A stretch of DNA of 64,000 nucleotides from Leifsonia sp. AG29 (lineage in GTDB: Bacteria; Actinomycetota; Actinomycetes; Actinomycetales; Microbacteriaceae). Positions 1 to 9,079 of this stretch are shown one piece after another; the stretch's first letter is position 1; every line of letters begins with the position of its first letter. Where the stretch lies: positions 2,914,001-2,978,000 of the forward strand of contig NZ_VMSF01000001.1 in assembly GCF_009765225.1 (NCBI RefSeq), given 5' to 3'. A program made the translations under genes and the position numbers. The notes beneath the pieces are model-generated. The model was not told the DNA's origin. It ran no database searches and saw only the letters and a program-made list of their open reading frames with translations.

Positions 1-1
1 C

Positions 2-1351
2 GCGCCCGCTCGCGAACTCGAGTGCCTCGACGTGGTCGTGCTCTCGGCCGAGGCCGCAGTCACCGTCGCGACGACATCGTCGGCCGGCCGGAGCGCCGCC
101 CTCACGCAGGTCTGGCGACGCACGCCCGACGGGTGGCGGATCGCCGTCGCCCACGTCGGGGCGCCCGCCGTCGCCCTGGACGAGCGCGTCTGGCGTGTGG
201 CCGGTGCGCCCCTCCTTCCGCCCGCGATGCCGGGCCCGCTTGACGGAATGACCGTCGCGGTCAAGGACGTCTTCGCAGTCGCCGGGCAGCGGCTCGGAGG
301 AGGCGTGCCCGCCTACCTCGCCGAGCGCGAGCCGGAGACCGCGAACGCGACAGCGGTGCAGCAGCTCGTCGACCGCGGTGCCGCCGTGCGCGGCGTGGCG
401 GTCACCGACGAGTTCGCGTACAGCCTGACCGGCGTCAGCCCGCACCATGCCCCCACCCCGAATCGGCTGCACCGCGGCCACCTTCCGGGCGGCTCTTCGA
501 GCGGACCCGCAACCGCGGTCGCGCTGGGCGAGGCCACGATCGGGCTCGCCACCGACACCGCGGGATCCATCCGGGTGCCCGCGTCGTATCAGGGGCTCTG
601 GGGGCTGCGGACCACACACGGCGCGGTGGACAGAGCCGGGATGCTGCCGCTCGCCCCCAGCTTCGACACGGCCGGGTGGCTCGCCCGCGACGGCCAGACA
701 CTCCTCCGGGTGGCCGAGAGCGTGCTCGGTGCGCCAGCGCGGACTCCGGGCCCGCGCCCGAGTTCCGGCGCCGGCCTGGTGACGCTCGGCGATCTCGGCC
801 TGAACGAACCGGTCGCCGCCGCCTTCCGAGCCGTCCTTGACCGCCTCGGCCCCGTCCGTCGGGTCGCTTACCCGCTGGATGACCTCGCCGCCGCCTTCCG
901 CACCGTCCAGGCCGCCGAAGCGTGGCGGACGCACGGCGCCTGGATCCGCACGCACCCGGGCACGCTGAGCGCCGACGTCGCCGCGCGGTTCGACGCCGCA
1001 AGCCGGGTCACGACCGACGACGAGACGACGGCCCGGGCGTCACTTGACGCGCACGCCCGACGGCTGCGCAACCTCCTCGGCGACGACGTGTTAGTCCTCC
1101 CCTCCACCCCGACGACACCGCCCCCGCTCGACATCGAACCGGCCGCGCTGGATTCGGTCCGCGCGGCGACGACCCGCCTCACCTCGGTGGCGGGAGCACT
1201 TCGGGCACCGGCCGTCAGCGCCCCGCTCCTCGGACCTCGCGGGGTCGCGGGCGGCCTCTGCCTGGTCGGCACGCGCGGCGACGACGTATCCGTCGTCGCC
1301 CGCATGCTCGACCTCGCCGCCGAACTCGAGATAGACCGAACAGAACGATGA
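2..1351 (+). CDS. AtzH-like/amidase-signature fusion protein, 5' end outside window
   Basis: The frame is open from the left edge, so the true start lies upstream. The first ~55 residues look like the end of an AtzH/DUF3225 SnoaL-like domain (TQVWRRTPDGWRIAVAHVG). An amidase-signature domain follows, with the catalytic Lys in VAVKDVF, the cis-Ser segment GGSSSGPATAVALG and the nucleophile segment TDTAGSIRVPAS. Family knowledge: such enzymes hydrolyse C-N bonds of small amides, and AtzH-AtzE proteins act on carboxybiuret-type compounds. The substrate here is unknown. The stop overlaps the start of the downstream membrane protein gene (ATGA), so the two are probably co-translated. No signal peptide can be judged because the N-terminus is missing. 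Confidence 0.85.
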   Translation, partial: APARELECLDVVVLSAEAAVTVATTSSAGRSAALTQVWRRTPDGWRIAVAHVGAPAVALDERVWRVAGAPLLPPAMPGPLDGMTVAVKDVFAVAGQRLGGGVPAYLAEREPETANATAVQQLVDRGAAVRGVAVTDEFAYSLTGVSPHHAPTPNRLHRGHLPGGSSSGPATAVALGEATIGLATDTAGSIRVPASYQGLWGLRTTHGAVDRAGMLPLAPSFDTAGWLARDGQTLLRVAESVLGAPARTPGPRPSSGAGLVTLGDLGLNEPVAAAFRAVLDRLGPVRRVAYPLDDLAAAFRTVQAAEAWRTHGAWIRTHPGTLSADVAARFDAASRVTTDDETTARASLDAHARRLRNLLGDDVLVLPSTPTTPPPLDIEPAALDSVRAATTRLTSVAGALRAPAVSAPLLGPRGVAGGLCLVGTRGDDVSVVARMLDLAAELEIDRTER

Positions 1352-2061
1352 CGATCCCGCTCGCCGGCCCGCCCGCGACACACCGCCCGTCCATGCTCTC
1401 CCGCCTGGCCCACCTCGCACCCATGCTCGCGCTCACGTTCACGACGGGAATCGTCGACGCGGTCGGCTACCTCGGCCTGGACCGGGTCTTCACCGGCAAC
1501 ATGACCGGCAACGTCGTCATCCTGGGGATGGCGCTCGCCGGAGCCGACAACCTCCCGATCATCGGACCGGCACTGGCGCTGGCGGCGTTCCTGGTCGGCG
1601 CGGTCGTCTCCGGTCGGATCCTGCGCACGGCCGGAACCGGCTGGACGCGGCGCACCACGACGATGTTCGCCATCGTCGCCGCGCTCGTCGCGGCAACGGC
1701 GGTGCTCGCCGCCGTCTCCGGACGGGCCGCCGAGCCGGTCGCGCTCACGATCACTGGCGGACTCGCCTTCGCCATGGGAGCCCAGGCGGCGGCCGCGCGG
1801 CACCTGTCGGTCGCCGACGTGACCACGGTGGTCGTCACCTCAACCATCACGGGGCTCGCAGCCGACTCCTGGCTCGGTCTCCGCACCGGACAGCGCTGGC
1901 CGCGCCGGGTCCTCGCCATCGCGCTGATCGCGGCCGGCGCCTTCACGGGCGCCCTCCTGCTGCGGGTCCACCTGTCGGCCGGCCTGTTCGCCGCCGCCGC
2001 TCTCATCACCGCGGCGACCGTCTTCGGCCACGCCGTCACCGCCCGCGACGTCAGGGGATGA
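1348..2061 (+). CDS. DUF1275 (YoaK-like) integral membrane protein
   Basis: A 237-residue protein with about six hydrophobic segments and the DUF1275 hallmark TGIVDAVGYLGL followed by FTGNMTGNVVILG near residues 32-60. The family's function is unknown; a transport or membrane-accessory role is often presumed. It starts at ATG inside the last codon of the amidase gene, which suggests translational coupling. A clear paralogue lies at 9069-9761, with nearly the same TGIVDAVGYLGLD and GNMTGNVVILGMAL blocks. The gene ends within a short open frame on the opposite strand. Confidence 0.8.
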   Translation: MTIPLAGPPATHRPSMLSRLAHLAPMLALTFTTGIVDAVGYLGLDRVFTGNMTGNVVILGMALAGADNLPIIGPALALAAFLVGAVVSGRILRTAGTGWTRRTTTMFAIVAALVAATAVLAAVSGRAAEPVALTITGGLAFAMGAQAAAARHLSVADVTTVVVTSTITGLAADSWLGLRTGQRWPRRVLAIALIAAGAFTGALLLRVHLSAGLFAAAALITAATVFGHAVTARDVRG

Positions 2062-2263
2062 CGGGGCCCTCGAGGTCCATCCGCGGTACCGGTCCGGCGA
2101 GAAGGGTATGGACGAGGCGGGGCAGTTCCGGCTCGAAGTCCACGCACGCCGACGCGAGGTCCTCGTCCGCTCGGAGAGCCGCGCACCAACTCCATGGCCA
2201 GGTTCCGGTGCGGGTGCGTGGAATGGGATGCGCTGTCGGTGCTGATCGTGATCGAGTGAGAGC
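2051..2263 (-). other. Start-less open frame of 70 codons, possible gene remnant
   Basis: Immediately after the TAA of the GntR gene, the same minus-strand frame stays open for 70 codons and ends at 2051. No ATG or GTG at its head would begin it. Its second half (ADEDLASACVDFEPELPR and onward) has strongly GC-rich third positions and a protein-like composition, while the first part does not. It may be the tail of a decayed gene that once lay between the regulator and the amidase cluster. I do not recognise the family. Open frames of this length do occur by chance in high-GC DNA. Confidence 0.25.
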
Positions 2264-3007
2264 TTATTTCGGGAGGCCGCGAGAGGTGAGGACGTCGAAC
2301 AGGGTGCGGTCCAGGTCATCGCCGTACAGCTCCAGCGCGAGCTGCAAGTGTCGCCTCATCAGCGAGACGGCCTCCTGAGGATCGCGACGCTTGATCGCCT
2401 GCACGATGTCCTCGTGCAACGGATCACCCGCCTCCCGCACGCGGCCGTCGCTGTGGCTGCGGAGCATCAGCTGGTAGATCTGCTCGCTGATCGCCCCGAA
2501 CATGAGCAGCAGCACGGGATTCCCCGACGCCGCGGTGATCGTCTGGTGGAACTCCAGGTCCGTCCGCGCCTGCGCCTCCAGCGACACGGCGGCGTTGTGC
2601 CGACGGAGGGCCTCCTCGATCTCAGCCACGGCGGATTCGTCGGCCCGCGCGGCCAGTTCGACGCTGGCGCTCTCGAGGGCGACACGAGCGGCCACCAGAT
2701 CACGTGCGGTGGTGCCCGCGCGGGCCGCCGCCCGGGCCATCGGCCGGGAGAGCTCGTCGGGCGCCGGCGGGCGCACATACGAGCCGCGCCCGGGGACGAC
2801 GGCGATGAATCCGCCTTCGGCCAGGCTGGCGAGGACCTCTCTGATCACCGGACGGCTGACACCGTACTGCAGACACAGCTCACGCTCCGACGGGAGTTGC
2901 TGCCCCGGGAACAGCGCCCCGTCGAGGATCTGCGACTGCAGATCCTCGAGGATGTCCGACTTGCGGGGCGGTGCACCCAGCGCCTGCCCCAGATCCGGTC
3001 CCGTCAT
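2264..3007 (-). CDS. GntR-family transcriptional regulator, FCD (FadR-like) subfamily
   Basis: An N-terminal winged helix-turn-helix (residues ~16-80, with LPSERELCLQYGVSRPVIREVL and a GRGSYV wing) is followed by an all-helical FCD ligand domain (~residues 95-220, FHQTITAASGNPVL). Such regulators usually repress sugar-acid or organic-acid catabolism and are released by a pathway intermediate. I chose ATG 3007 over an upstream in-frame start because AGGAGTGAG precedes it directly. It lies just upstream of the manD operon on the same strand, so mannonate or KDG metabolism is its likely target. The FadR-like palindrome at 7368-7382 is a plausible operator. Confidence 0.88.
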   Translation of the reverse strand: MTGPDLGQALGAPPRKSDILEDLQSQILDGALFPGQQLPSERELCLQYGVSRPVIREVLASLAEGGFIAVVPGRGSYVRPPAPDELSRPMARAAARAGTTARDLVAARVALESASVELAARADESAVAEIEEALRRHNAAVSLEAQARTDLEFHQTITAASGNPVLLLMFGAISEQIYQLMLRSHSDGRVREAGDPLHEDIVQAIKRRDPQEAVSLMRRHLQLALELYGDDLDRTLFDVLTSRGLPK

Positions 3008-3051
3008 CTCACTCCTAACGATCTCACCGTACCCGCCGCCGTGGCCCGATC

Positions 3052-4272
3052 TCACCAATCGTGCATGGTCCCGTCCACGAGTCGCGCCACCGGAAGATAC
3101 GCGGCTCGGTATTCGCTCTCCTCGGCCGCGGCGACGTCGAATTCGACCCCCAGGCCCGGGGCATCGCTCACATGAAGGTGGCCGTCCTGAAAGAAGTGCC
3201 CCACCGAGAACAGCTCGAATACCCGCTCGGGATATCCCATGTACTCCTGGATCCCGAAGTTGTGGATCGCCGTATCCAAGTGCAGGGCGGCGGCGAAGCC
3301 GACCGGCGAGATGTCGCTCGGGCCGTGAATGCCGGAGCGCACGTTGTACACGCCCGCGTAGTCGAGCAGCTTCTTCATTGCGGTGAGGCCGCCGGCGTGC
3401 GTGACGGCGGAGCGCGCGTAGTCGATGAGGCGCTCCTCGAGGAGCGGACCGTAGTCCCAGATCGTGTTGAACACCTCGCCGATGGCTATCGGCGCCGTCG
3501 TACTCTGCCGGAGCTGACGGAACAGCTTTGCGTTCTCGGCAGGGGTGGGATCCTCGATCCAGAACGGGTGATACGGCTCAAGCGACCGGGCGAGGCGGGT
3601 GGCCTCCGTCGGTGTGAGCCGATGGTGCACGTCGTGCAGTAGAGCGACATCGTCGCCGACATGCTCCCGCACGGCCGCGAAGACCGAGGGAATGTGGAGG
3701 AGGTACCGTTCGGTATCCCAGAGCTCCTCGTCGGGACGCTGGAATCCCTGCGCTGGTTCGTACGCCGAGGACGCGCCGGGATCGCTGACGACGCCGTAGG
3801 ATTTCTCCAGCCCGGGCACACCGACCTGCACGCGCACGGCGGTGAAGCCTTCGTCCATCCGCTGCCGGACCGAGCGGAGCAGTTCTTCCGCGTCCCGCCC
3901 CTGCGCGTGACCGTACGCGCGGAGGCGGTTGCGACTCGCCCCGCCGAGCAGCTGGTACAGGGGCATCTCCGCGGCTTTCGCCTTGATGTCCCAGAGTGCA
4001 ACGTCGACGGCGGCGATCGCCGCCATCGTGATCGGGCCCCGCCGCCAGTAGGCGCCGCGATAGAGGTACTGCCAGGTGTCCTCCGTCGCGAACGCGTCGC
4101 GGCCGATGAGCAGTGGCACCAGGTGGTCGCGGAGGTACGACGCCACCGCGAGCTCACGGCCGTTGACGGTCGCGTCCCCGAGACCGACGATGCCTTCATC
4201 GGTGTGTACGACGAGGGTGACGTAGTTGCGTCCCGTGCCGGTCACATGCACGTCGGCGCCGGTGATGATCAT
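3052..4272 (-). CDS. manD: D-mannonate dehydratase (ManD-type, enolase superfamily)
   Basis: A 406-residue mandelate-racemase/enolase-superfamily protein. Metal ligands are readable as D214, E240 and E266, with H216 in the HDVHH motif. The 26-residue spacing matches the D210/E236/E262/H212 pattern known for ManD. The C-terminal block SPVGFAAALHLD...NFGIQEYMGYP and the SDAPGLGVEFD ending are also ManD-like. Predicted reaction: D-mannonate (or D-gluconate in promiscuous members) to 2-keto-3-deoxygluconate in the cytoplasm. The start is ATG 4272, overlapping the stop of the GH13-like gene (ATGA); a longer N-terminal extension upstream would be non-homologous. Its product feeds the KDG kinase and KDPG aldolase at 7488-9079. 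Confidence 0.88.
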   Translation of the reverse strand: MIITGADVHVTGTGRNYVTLVVHTDEGIVGLGDATVNGRELAVASYLRDHLVPLLIGRDAFATEDTWQYLYRGAYWRRGPITMAAIAAVDVALWDIKAKAAEMPLYQLLGGASRNRLRAYGHAQGRDAEELLRSVRQRMDEGFTAVRVQVGVPGLEKSYGVVSDPGASSAYEPAQGFQRPDEELWDTERYLLHIPSVFAAVREHVGDDVALLHDVHHRLTPTEATRLARSLEPYHPFWIEDPTPAENAKLFRQLRQSTTAPIAIGEVFNTIWDYGPLLEERLIDYARSAVTHAGGLTAMKKLLDYAGVYNVRSGIHGPSDISPVGFAAALHLDTAIHNFGIQEYMGYPERVFELFSVGHFFQDGHLHVSDAPGLGVEFDVAAAEESEYRAAYLPVARLVDGTMHDW

Positions 4273-6578
4273 GCGGGCAGCACTTCGCGCGTCAGGAAGC
4301 GAGCCTGGAACGGCTGGAACTCGATCCTCGTGGTGCCGGTCGCGCCCTCGAACCGGTCGCCGCTCAGCGCATCTGTCCACGGGGCCGCTCCCAGAGCCGT
4401 CAGCGCCACCTCCGCGGATGCCGCATCGCGCGAAACGTTCACCAGGAGGACCGAGTGCACAACGCCGTTCAGGCTGTGGCTCACCGAGAAGATGTCGGCG
4501 GCGACGGACGGCACACCGTAGTGGTGCTCGCCGGAGGCCAGCTCGGGCTGCGACCGACGGAGCCGGTTGACCTGCTCGATGGCATCCTCGAGCCCGACCT
4601 CACCGCCCACGAACATCATGTACGGCCCGCCCAGGAGTGCGAACAGTGTCATGAATCCACGCGCCCCGTCCAAGCCGAACTGCTCGCGCCGCCACTTCTC
4701 GCCCGGGAGCGGCCACCAGAACGAGTCGTGCGAATCGATGTGGTGCGCCGTGACCGATCCGGGCGGAAGGGACCGGTCGCGACGGTGCATCCACAGGGCG
4801 AGCTCCGAGCCGTTGCGTACCCGGCTCTCGGGGTTGTCGCCGCCCGACCCCGCGACCGAGTCCAGCAGCCAGGCCTCGTCGTAGTTGTAGTTGATGTCGA
4901 GAGCCTGCCGCCACAGCGGGCCGCTGGGCTCCGTGTACATCATCAACTCGGGATCCTTGTCGTGAAGCGTCTCGCGGAGATGATCGAACAGCTCGACCGC
5001 ACCGAGCGTCTGCAGTCCCGGCCGGGTGGCGGAACGCGGCGACCAGTTGGGGAACTCGTTGTAGCCGGGCGCATCGAAGCGGAAGCCGTCGATGTCGAGA
5101 CGGTCGATGAGAGCGATCATCTTGTCCGAGAAGTAGCGCTGCCATCCCGGGTGGGACATGTCGAACGCCTTGGTATAGATGCCGATGATCTTGCCGCGCG
5201 AATCGCGGCAGAACCACTCGGGGTGCTCGTCCGCGAGCGCGTGACGCTCGGGCGACCCGGACAGCCAGGCCTCCTCGAAGTCGAGAATGTGGCGACTCCA
5301 GGCGAGGTCGTACACCTGCTCGGACGAGATTCCGAGTGCGCGGATCTCGTCGGCCGTCGACGTGATCCGCTCCGCCCAGGGCCCGCGCCTCACCGCGTCG
5401 ACCACGTCCCGGAAGGACTCCCGATCGATGACCCCGTGCAGAAGAACGTCGAGGATGACCCGCATGCCGTGGTCGTGAGACCAGGCGACGATCCGCCGGA
5501 TGTCCTCCTCCGCGCCATAGCTGGCGTCGACATCGTCGTAGTCGATCACGTTGTAGCTCGGAAACGGCTGCCGGGGCATGATCTGGATGGTGTCGAAGCC
5601 CAGCGCATGGATACGCGGCAGATCTGCGAGGAGGTCGCTCGCCTCCGGATAGGGCGAGTAGGTCCATGTGCCGCCCCCGAAGATGGAGGTGCCGATCTGG
5701 GCCTCGTAGATGGTCGCACCGCGGGTCCACGCGGGACGGTCGATGGGGGTCGTGATCCCCGCTCTGCGGTACCAGCGCGAACTGTTGCGGAGGGGGTCCG
5801 GATCGACGACCAGGTCGATCGCCACCGTCTCGAAGTCGAGGCGGTTTCCCGGGGCGGCGACTCCCGCGACATTCGTCCAGTACTCCACGCCGGCGGTCTC
5901 CTCATCGACGACGAAGGACAGCGCGCCGATCTCGTCGTGCGACCGCGGCCACACGATGACGGACGCGTCGGACGGGGTGTGGGTGAGCGCGATTATCGCG
6001 CTGGAGCCGAACACTCCGCCCATCGTCGGCACCGTCGTCGACGGCGCCAGCGCCTCCAGCGGCGCGTCCGACCGGATCGTCGCCCCGGGGATGTCGACCG
6101 ACCATTCCCCCTTCGCGGCCGTGCGCACCCGGAGGTCGAGCACGAACTCCCGCAGGTCCTCCGCACCCTCCGCCGGCCACCACGACCAGGACCACTCGAG
6201 CTGGGGCGTCGACATGCGGAACGTATAGCGGATCTCTCCGGCCCATCCGCTGAGCCGGACCGGGATGGTGAAGACGCGGCCACCGCGCACGAGGCGCGAG
6301 GTCGGCTCTCCCGCCGCGACCACGGCGTCGCTGGAGCGGGCGTCATCGTATTCGAGCCGTCCGAGCGGACCGCGGCGATCCTGCCCGCCGGTGAGGAGCA
6401 GCGCGGAGGCGATGAGTTCGACCCTCGTCTGCGGCCCGTCCGAACGCGACAGAGCCGTCGGCAGGCCGGTGGTCGCGGAAACGTGAACAGAGAGCGTGGA
6501 GAACTCGGACGTCAGGATCAGCTCGCCCTGCTCCGGTTTCGCCGCGCCGGCCGAGGCGCTGCTGGTCGTGGTGGTCAT
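4269..6578 (-). CDS. Alpha-amylase family (GH13-like) intracellular glycosidase
   Basis: A 769-residue protein. The first ~280 residues form a beta-rich domain that I do not recognise. A TIM-barrel with GH13-type motifs follows: DVLLHGVI (region I), DGFRFDAPG with nucleophile D502, YTEPSG with acid/base E550, and HHIDSHD with D618. There is no signal peptide, so it should act on imported saccharides. It sits between an SDR and manD with 4-bp overlaps on both sides, so the three genes are one translationally coupled unit. Placing a GH13-like enzyme inside a hexuronate-type operon suggests a uronic-acid- or aldonic-acid-containing disaccharide substrate; that is inference. The long N-terminal domain is unusual for GH13. 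Confidence 0.75.
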   Translation of the reverse strand: MTTTTSSASAGAAKPEQGELILTSEFSTLSVHVSATTGLPTALSRSDGPQTRVELIASALLLTGGQDRRGPLGRLEYDDARSSDAVVAAGEPTSRLVRGGRVFTIPVRLSGWAGEIRYTFRMSTPQLEWSWSWWPAEGAEDLREFVLDLRVRTAAKGEWSVDIPGATIRSDAPLEALAPSTTVPTMGGVFGSSAIIALTHTPSDASVIVWPRSHDEIGALSFVVDEETAGVEYWTNVAGVAAPGNRLDFETVAIDLVVDPDPLRNSSRWYRRAGITTPIDRPAWTRGATIYEAQIGTSIFGGGTWTYSPYPEASDLLADLPRIHALGFDTIQIMPRQPFPSYNVIDYDDVDASYGAEEDIRRIVAWSHDHGMRVILDVLLHGVIDRESFRDVVDAVRRGPWAERITSTADEIRALGISSEQVYDLAWSRHILDFEEAWLSGSPERHALADEHPEWFCRDSRGKIIGIYTKAFDMSHPGWQRYFSDKMIALIDRLDIDGFRFDAPGYNEFPNWSPRSATRPGLQTLGAVELFDHLRETLHDKDPELMMYTEPSGPLWRQALDINYNYDEAWLLDSVAGSGGDNPESRVRNGSELALWMHRRDRSLPPGSVTAHHIDSHDSFWWPLPGEKWRREQFGLDGARGFMTLFALLGGPYMMFVGGEVGLEDAIEQVNRLRRSQPELASGEHHYGVPSVAADIFSVSHSLNGVVHSVLLVNVSRDAASAEVALTALGAAPWTDALSGDRFEGATGTTRIEFQPFQARFLTREVLPA

Positions 6579-7351
6579 CGGTCGATCTCCTCATCATCCA
6601 TGGGGTAAAGACTTGCTCCGCCGTCGACCAGGAGTGTCGAACCGGTCATATAAGCGGAAGAGCTGCTCACGAGAAAGGCCACGGCGTCTGCGAATGACTG
6701 CGGCGTCTGCAGCTCGCCCAGGGGGACGGCTTTCCGGGCCCGCGCACGGTAGTCGGGTTCGGTCTCCCACTGGTGCAGTGCCATCCCGGCTCCGACGATC
6801 CCCGGTGCGACCAGGTTGGCGCGGATACCATGGACGGCCAGCTCGCGGGCGAACGAGCGGGCCAGCGAACGCATCGCCGCCTTCGACGCCGAGTACGGCG
6901 CGATCCCGGGCCACGGGACGTCCTGAACCCAAGACGTCGTGAAGATGAGGTTGCCGCGCTGTCCCTCGTCGATCCAGGCACGGCTCGCGGCCTGCGCCAG
7001 GGCGAAGGCCGCCAGCGTGTTCGCGCGGAAGACCTCCTCGACGTCCGTCAGGGAGAAGTCGAGGATCGGCGACGACTTGACAATGCCTGCATGCAGGCAG
7101 ACCACGGTGGGGAGGGCGCCGAAGGCCTGGCTGGCGTCGGTGATGATCTCCGCCGCGCGTCCGTCGGCGGCGTCGCCGGCGACGTAACCGTCGATCGCTT
7201 CGAGGTCGCGCTCCACCGTCTCGCGTGGCACGAGGTCGTTGACGACCACGCGAGCACCTTCAGCGGTAAGCGTTTGGGCGGCCTGCCAGCCCAGCGCTCC
7301 CAATCCCCCGGTGAGCAGCACGCGCTGCCCCGTCAGATCCAGTCCCGTCAC
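6575..7351 (-). CDS. Short-chain dehydrogenase/reductase (SDR), mannonate-operon member
   Basis: A classical SDR of 258 residues. The NAD(P)-binding motif is [12 protein letters not shown] near residue 13. The catalytic Ser/Tyr/Lys lie in TTSWVQ and YSASKAAM, and it ends with the usual VDGGASL block. The variant GGLGALG glycine pattern is as seen in gluconate-5-dehydrogenase/fructuronate-reductase-like SDRs. The start is GTG 7351, preceded by AAGGAGTCGCAG. It is the first gene of an operon with the GH13-like glycosidase and manD. A reasonable role is interconversion of a keto-uronate (for example fructuronate) with mannonate, but the substrate is inferred from context only. Confidence 0.8.
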   Translation of the reverse strand: MTGLDLTGQRVLLTGGLGALGWQAAQTLTAEGARVVVNDLVPRETVERDLEAIDGYVAGDAADGRAAEIITDASQAFGALPTVVCLHAGIVKSSPILDFSLTDVEEVFRANTLAAFALAQAASRAWIDEGQRGNLIFTTSWVQDVPWPGIAPYSASKAAMRSLARSFARELAVHGIRANLVAPGIVGAGMALHQWETEPDYRARARKAVPLGELQTPQSFADAVAFLVSSSSAYMTGSTLLVDGGASLYPMDDEEIDR

Positions 7352-7367
7352 CTGCGACTCCTTGTCT

Positions 7368-7382
7368 ACTGGTCTGACCAGT
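7368..7382. promoter_or_regulatory. FadR/GntR-type operator candidate
   Basis: ACTGGTC-T-GACCAGT is a perfect inverted repeat with 7-bp arms in the divergent region between the SDR-GH13-manD operon and eda-kdgK. It resembles the TGGTCnGACCA half-site pattern known for FadR-subfamily GntR proteins, one of which is encoded at 2264-3007. It lies 16 bp upstream of the SDR start, where binding should block transcription. Confidence 0.6.
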
Positions 7383-7421
7383 TTTACAGGCTACGTGCGA
7401 CCCGAGTCAACGGTGGGTTTG

Positions 7422-7433
7422 GTCAACGTTGAC
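7422..7433. promoter_or_regulatory. Second palindrome in the manD/eda divergent promoter
   Basis: GTCAACGTTGAC is a perfect 12-bp palindrome about 55 bp before the aldolase start. The central AACGTT resembles LacI-family operators, but no LacI-type regulator is encoded in the window. A distant regulator or chance are both possible. Confidence 0.4.
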
Positions 7434-7487
7434 AGGAGAGCCGGCATCTGTCACTGTTCCGGTAATACCAGACTGACCGGAGCGAAT

Positions 7488-8132
7488 ATGTCATTGCCGA
7501 AGACGCCTGAATCCGTCGTATCCGGGGTGGTACCCCTCGCCGTACTCGAGTCCCCGAGCGAGGCTGAACGACTGGCGGATGCTCTGGTCTCCGCCGGCGT
7601 CGCCCAGGTCGAGGTGGCCCTCCGCTCGGAGGGTGCATGGGAGGCAGCGGCGGCGATACTCGCGCACGGCGGCGTATCGGTCGGCGTCGGCACCGTGACG
7701 ACCGCCGAGCAGGCGCGGCGGGCCGCGGGCCTCGGGGCCTCCTTCGTGGTGAGTCCCGGCTTCGTGCCCGAGGTCGCGGATGCGGGCGCAGAACTCGAAC
7801 TCGCGTACATCCCGGGTGTGGCGACGCCGACCGAAGCGATCAGCGCACGAGCCGCCGGGTACGGCCTGCTCAAGGTGTATCCCGTCGAGGCGTTCGGCGG
7901 GCTCGCCCTGGTGGAGGCTCTCGCGGCGGTGCTTCCGGGCGTCTGCTTCATGCCGTCCGGCGGAGTGAACGCCGCGGTCGCTCCGCGGTACCTGGCGCAC
8001 CGCGCCGTCGTGGCGGTCAGCGGCAGCTGGATGGTCCCGCGGCGACTGATCGACGACGGGAACTGGGACGCGATTGCGACGCTGTGCGCTGAAACCCGCG
8101 CACTGGTGCGGACCGAGGCGGTGACAGGATGA
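7488..8132 (+). CDS. eda: 2-keto-3-deoxy-6-phosphogluconate (KDPG) aldolase
   Basis: A 214-residue class I aldolase of the KDPG/KHG family. VEVALRS holds the catalytic Glu, GVGTVTTAEQ is the phosphate/substrate loop, and LLKVYPVEAFGG carries the Schiff-base Lys. FMPSGGVN near the C-terminus is also typical. Reaction: KDPG to pyruvate plus glyceraldehyde-3-phosphate in the cytosol. ATG 7488 is chosen because GGAG lies 6 nt upstream and homology begins there; the frame is open further upstream but that part runs through the promoter. It overlaps the downstream kinase by ATGA. A paralogue lies at 30275-30883. Confidence 0.9.
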   Translation: MSLPKTPESVVSGVVPLAVLESPSEAERLADALVSAGVAQVEVALRSEGAWEAAAAILAHGGVSVGVGTVTTAEQARRAAGLGASFVVSPGFVPEVADAGAELELAYIPGVATPTEAISARAAGYGLLKVYPVEAFGGLALVEALAAVLPGVCFMPSGGVNAAVAPRYLAHRAVVAVSGSWMVPRRLIDDGNWDAIATLCAETRALVRTEAVTG

Positions 8133-9079
8133 ACCGCATCCACGTCTGCACGCTCGGGGAGACCCTCGGACTGCTCTCGACCGAGGACCCGGTCGGACTC
8201 GAGACGGCGACGGCGGCCCGGATCAGCATCGGCGGTGCCGAGTCCAACGTCGCGATCGGCATTCGTCGCCTCGGATTGAACGCCCACTGGATCGGCCGGG
8301 TGGGGGACGATTCGCTGGGGCGACGGATCATGCGGGAGCTGCGGGCCGAGGGGGTCACGCTGGGCGCCACTGTCGACCCGGTAGCTCCGACAGCCGTCAT
8401 GCTCAAGGAGCGGCGCAGCACAGGGCGGACGGCCGTCCACTACTACCGCAGACAGAGCGCAGGGAGCCAGCTGAGCGCTCGCCACGTCGATCCGGGCGTC
8501 GTGACGGAGTCGGCCATTCTGCACGTCACCGGCATCACGCCGTCGCTGTCGGCGAGCGCCGAGGAAGCTGTTCTCTTCGCCATGTCGATCGCGAAGGGCG
8601 CAAGAAGGACCGTCTCGTTCGACGTGAACCACCGCAACGCTCTGTGGCGAGAGGGTGATCCAAGAGATCTCTACCGGAGGATCGCCTCCGCCAGCGACAT
8701 CGTCTTCGCCGGCCTGGAGGAAGCCGCCCTCCTCCTGGGCGAGGAGCTCGCACCGGAGGAGGCCTGTGAACGGATCGCCGCACTCGGGCCCCGCCAGGTG
8801 GTGATCAAGCTCGGCGCGCTCGGCGCGCACGCCCTGATCGGAGGCGTCCATTTCGACAGCCCGGCTCTCTCGGTCACCGTCGTGGACTCGGTCGGTGCGG
8901 GGGACGCGTTCGTCGCCTCCTACCTGTACGGCGTCCTGATGGCCTGGGACCCCGAGGCTCGACTCGCCGCCGCCAATCGCGCGGGTGCCATCGCCTGCAC
9001 CGTCCCTGGTGACTGGGAGAGCCTCCCCAGGTTGGAGGACATCCTCGTCGATGCTTCCGGCGACCCCGTCATGCGGTGA
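8129..9079 (+). CDS. kdgK: PfkB-family 2-keto-3-deoxygluconate kinase
   Basis: A 316-residue ribokinase-fold sugar kinase. The N-terminal GGAESNVAIGIRRLG substrate motif and the C-terminal DSVGAGDAFVASYLYG (catalytic Asp and anion hole) are both present. Reaction: KDG + ATP to KDPG. Specificity is inferred from its coupled position after the KDPG aldolase (ATGA overlap) and the upstream ManD operon. The 3' end overlaps the convergent DUF1275 gene by 11 bp. Its closest relative in the window is the kinase at 30930-31892. Confidence 0.88.
   Translation: MNRIHVCTLGETLGLLSTEDPVGLETATAARISIGGAESNVAIGIRRLGLNAHWIGRVGDDSLGRRIMRELRAEGVTLGATVDPVAPTAVMLKERRSTGRTAVHYYRRQSAGSQLSARHVDPGVVTESAILHVTGITPSLSASAEEAVLFAMSIAKGARRTVSFDVNHRNALWREGDPRDLYRRIASASDIVFAGLEEAALLLGEELAPEEACERIAALGPRQVVIKLGALGAHALIGGVHFDSPALSVTVVDSVGAGDAFVASYLYGVLMAWDPEARLAAANRAGAIACTVPGDWESLPRLEDILVDASGDPVMR

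Noticed and set aside
4455-6608. 717-codon open frame on the plus strand opposite the GH13-like gene
   Set aside because: It is the antisense shadow of a GC-rich gene; the composition is Arg/Val/Asp-rich without domain motifs, while the minus frame has full catalytic motifs.
7422-7433. A LacI-family regulon site
   Set aside because: The symmetry fits, but no LacI regulator is in the window, so it was kept only as an unassigned palindrome.
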